Assembly: GCA_030688605.1 (NCBI GenBank)
Contig: JAUYJB010000168.1
Location: forward strand, 1-43,745
Reading direction: 5' to 3'
Origin: Hyphomicrobiales bacterium
GTDB lineage: Bacteria > Pseudomonadota > Alphaproteobacteria > Rhizobiales > NORP267
DNA length: 43,745 bases
Every line of letters starts with the position of its first letter. Position 1 is the first letter of the stretch. The translations under genes and the position numbers were made by a program. A model generated the notes under the pieces. The model ran no database searches. It saw only the letters and a program-made list of their open reading frames with translations, and was not told the DNA's origin. Shown piece by piece: positions 43,740-43,745 of the stretch.

Positions 43740-43745
43740 GAAGGC

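Overview
The window is about 43.7 kb of high-GC DNA that reads as an alphaproteobacterial chromosome, most likely Hyphomicrobiales (Rhizobiales) or a close relative. This is inferred from gene content and order: crotonyl-CoA carboxylase/reductase and ethylmalonyl-CoA mutase, the aerobic cobaltochelatase pair cobS-cobT beside a J-domain protein and bolA, and the carD / fdxA / S4 protein / Suv3-like helicase block. No phage, integrase, insertion sequence, CRISPR array or rRNA was seen. Two tRNA genes are present, Leu(CAA) and Arg(CCT).

Region by region. 1-8.4 kb: the tail of a chemotaxis receptor, ccr, two small membrane or exported proteins, a Dps-like ferritin followed by a short cytochrome b5-like gene with no ordinary start codon, ethylmalonyl-CoA mutase, and two convergent transporters (AEC and AbrB types). 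8.5-16 kb: a hemolysin III-type membrane protein, GluQRS, an AlkA-type glycosylase, an HNH nuclease followed by a palindromic repeat between 20-bp direct repeats, DsbB, a DedA/YqaA protein, an exported EF-hand protein, and a divergent two-component system. 16-25.5 kb: tRNA-Leu, a D,D-carboxypeptidase, a COG0523 GTPase, TusA, an acyl-CoA synthetase with DUF924 and GNAT genes, and a mechanosensitive channel overlapping a CAP lipoprotein. 25.6-29.6 kb: a core-MetE methionine synthase, a HigBA-like toxin-antitoxin pair whose antitoxin carries a DUF1508 (YegP) tail, a SEL1-repeat protein with a frameshifted paralogue upstream, and tRNA-Arg. 29.6-43.7 kb: a nuclease-fold protein, an M48 lipoprotein protease, CarD, FdxA, the S4 protein, the helicase, a DUF3108 protein, ribosomal protein L28, a queuosine-precursor transporter, CobT, CobS, the J-domain protein and BolA.

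How it fits together. Ccr and ethylmalonyl-CoA mutase are the two signature enzymes of the ethylmalonyl-CoA pathway, which assimilates acetyl-CoA without the glyoxylate cycle. The mutase needs adenosylcobalamin, and CobS/CobT belong to the chelatase that inserts cobalt during cobalamin synthesis. Two genes touch queuosine biology: GluQRS and the precursor transporter. The least ordinary points are the hidden cytochrome b5-like gene, the HigA-DUF1508 fusion with a G7 tract at the junction, a TTGC-N6-GCAA palindrome upstream of ccr, the repeat copying the 3' end of the HNH gene, and a GluQRS lacking two expected zinc ligands.

All calls come from reading the sequence. No database search was run, so family names rest on recognised motifs and remembered family sequences.
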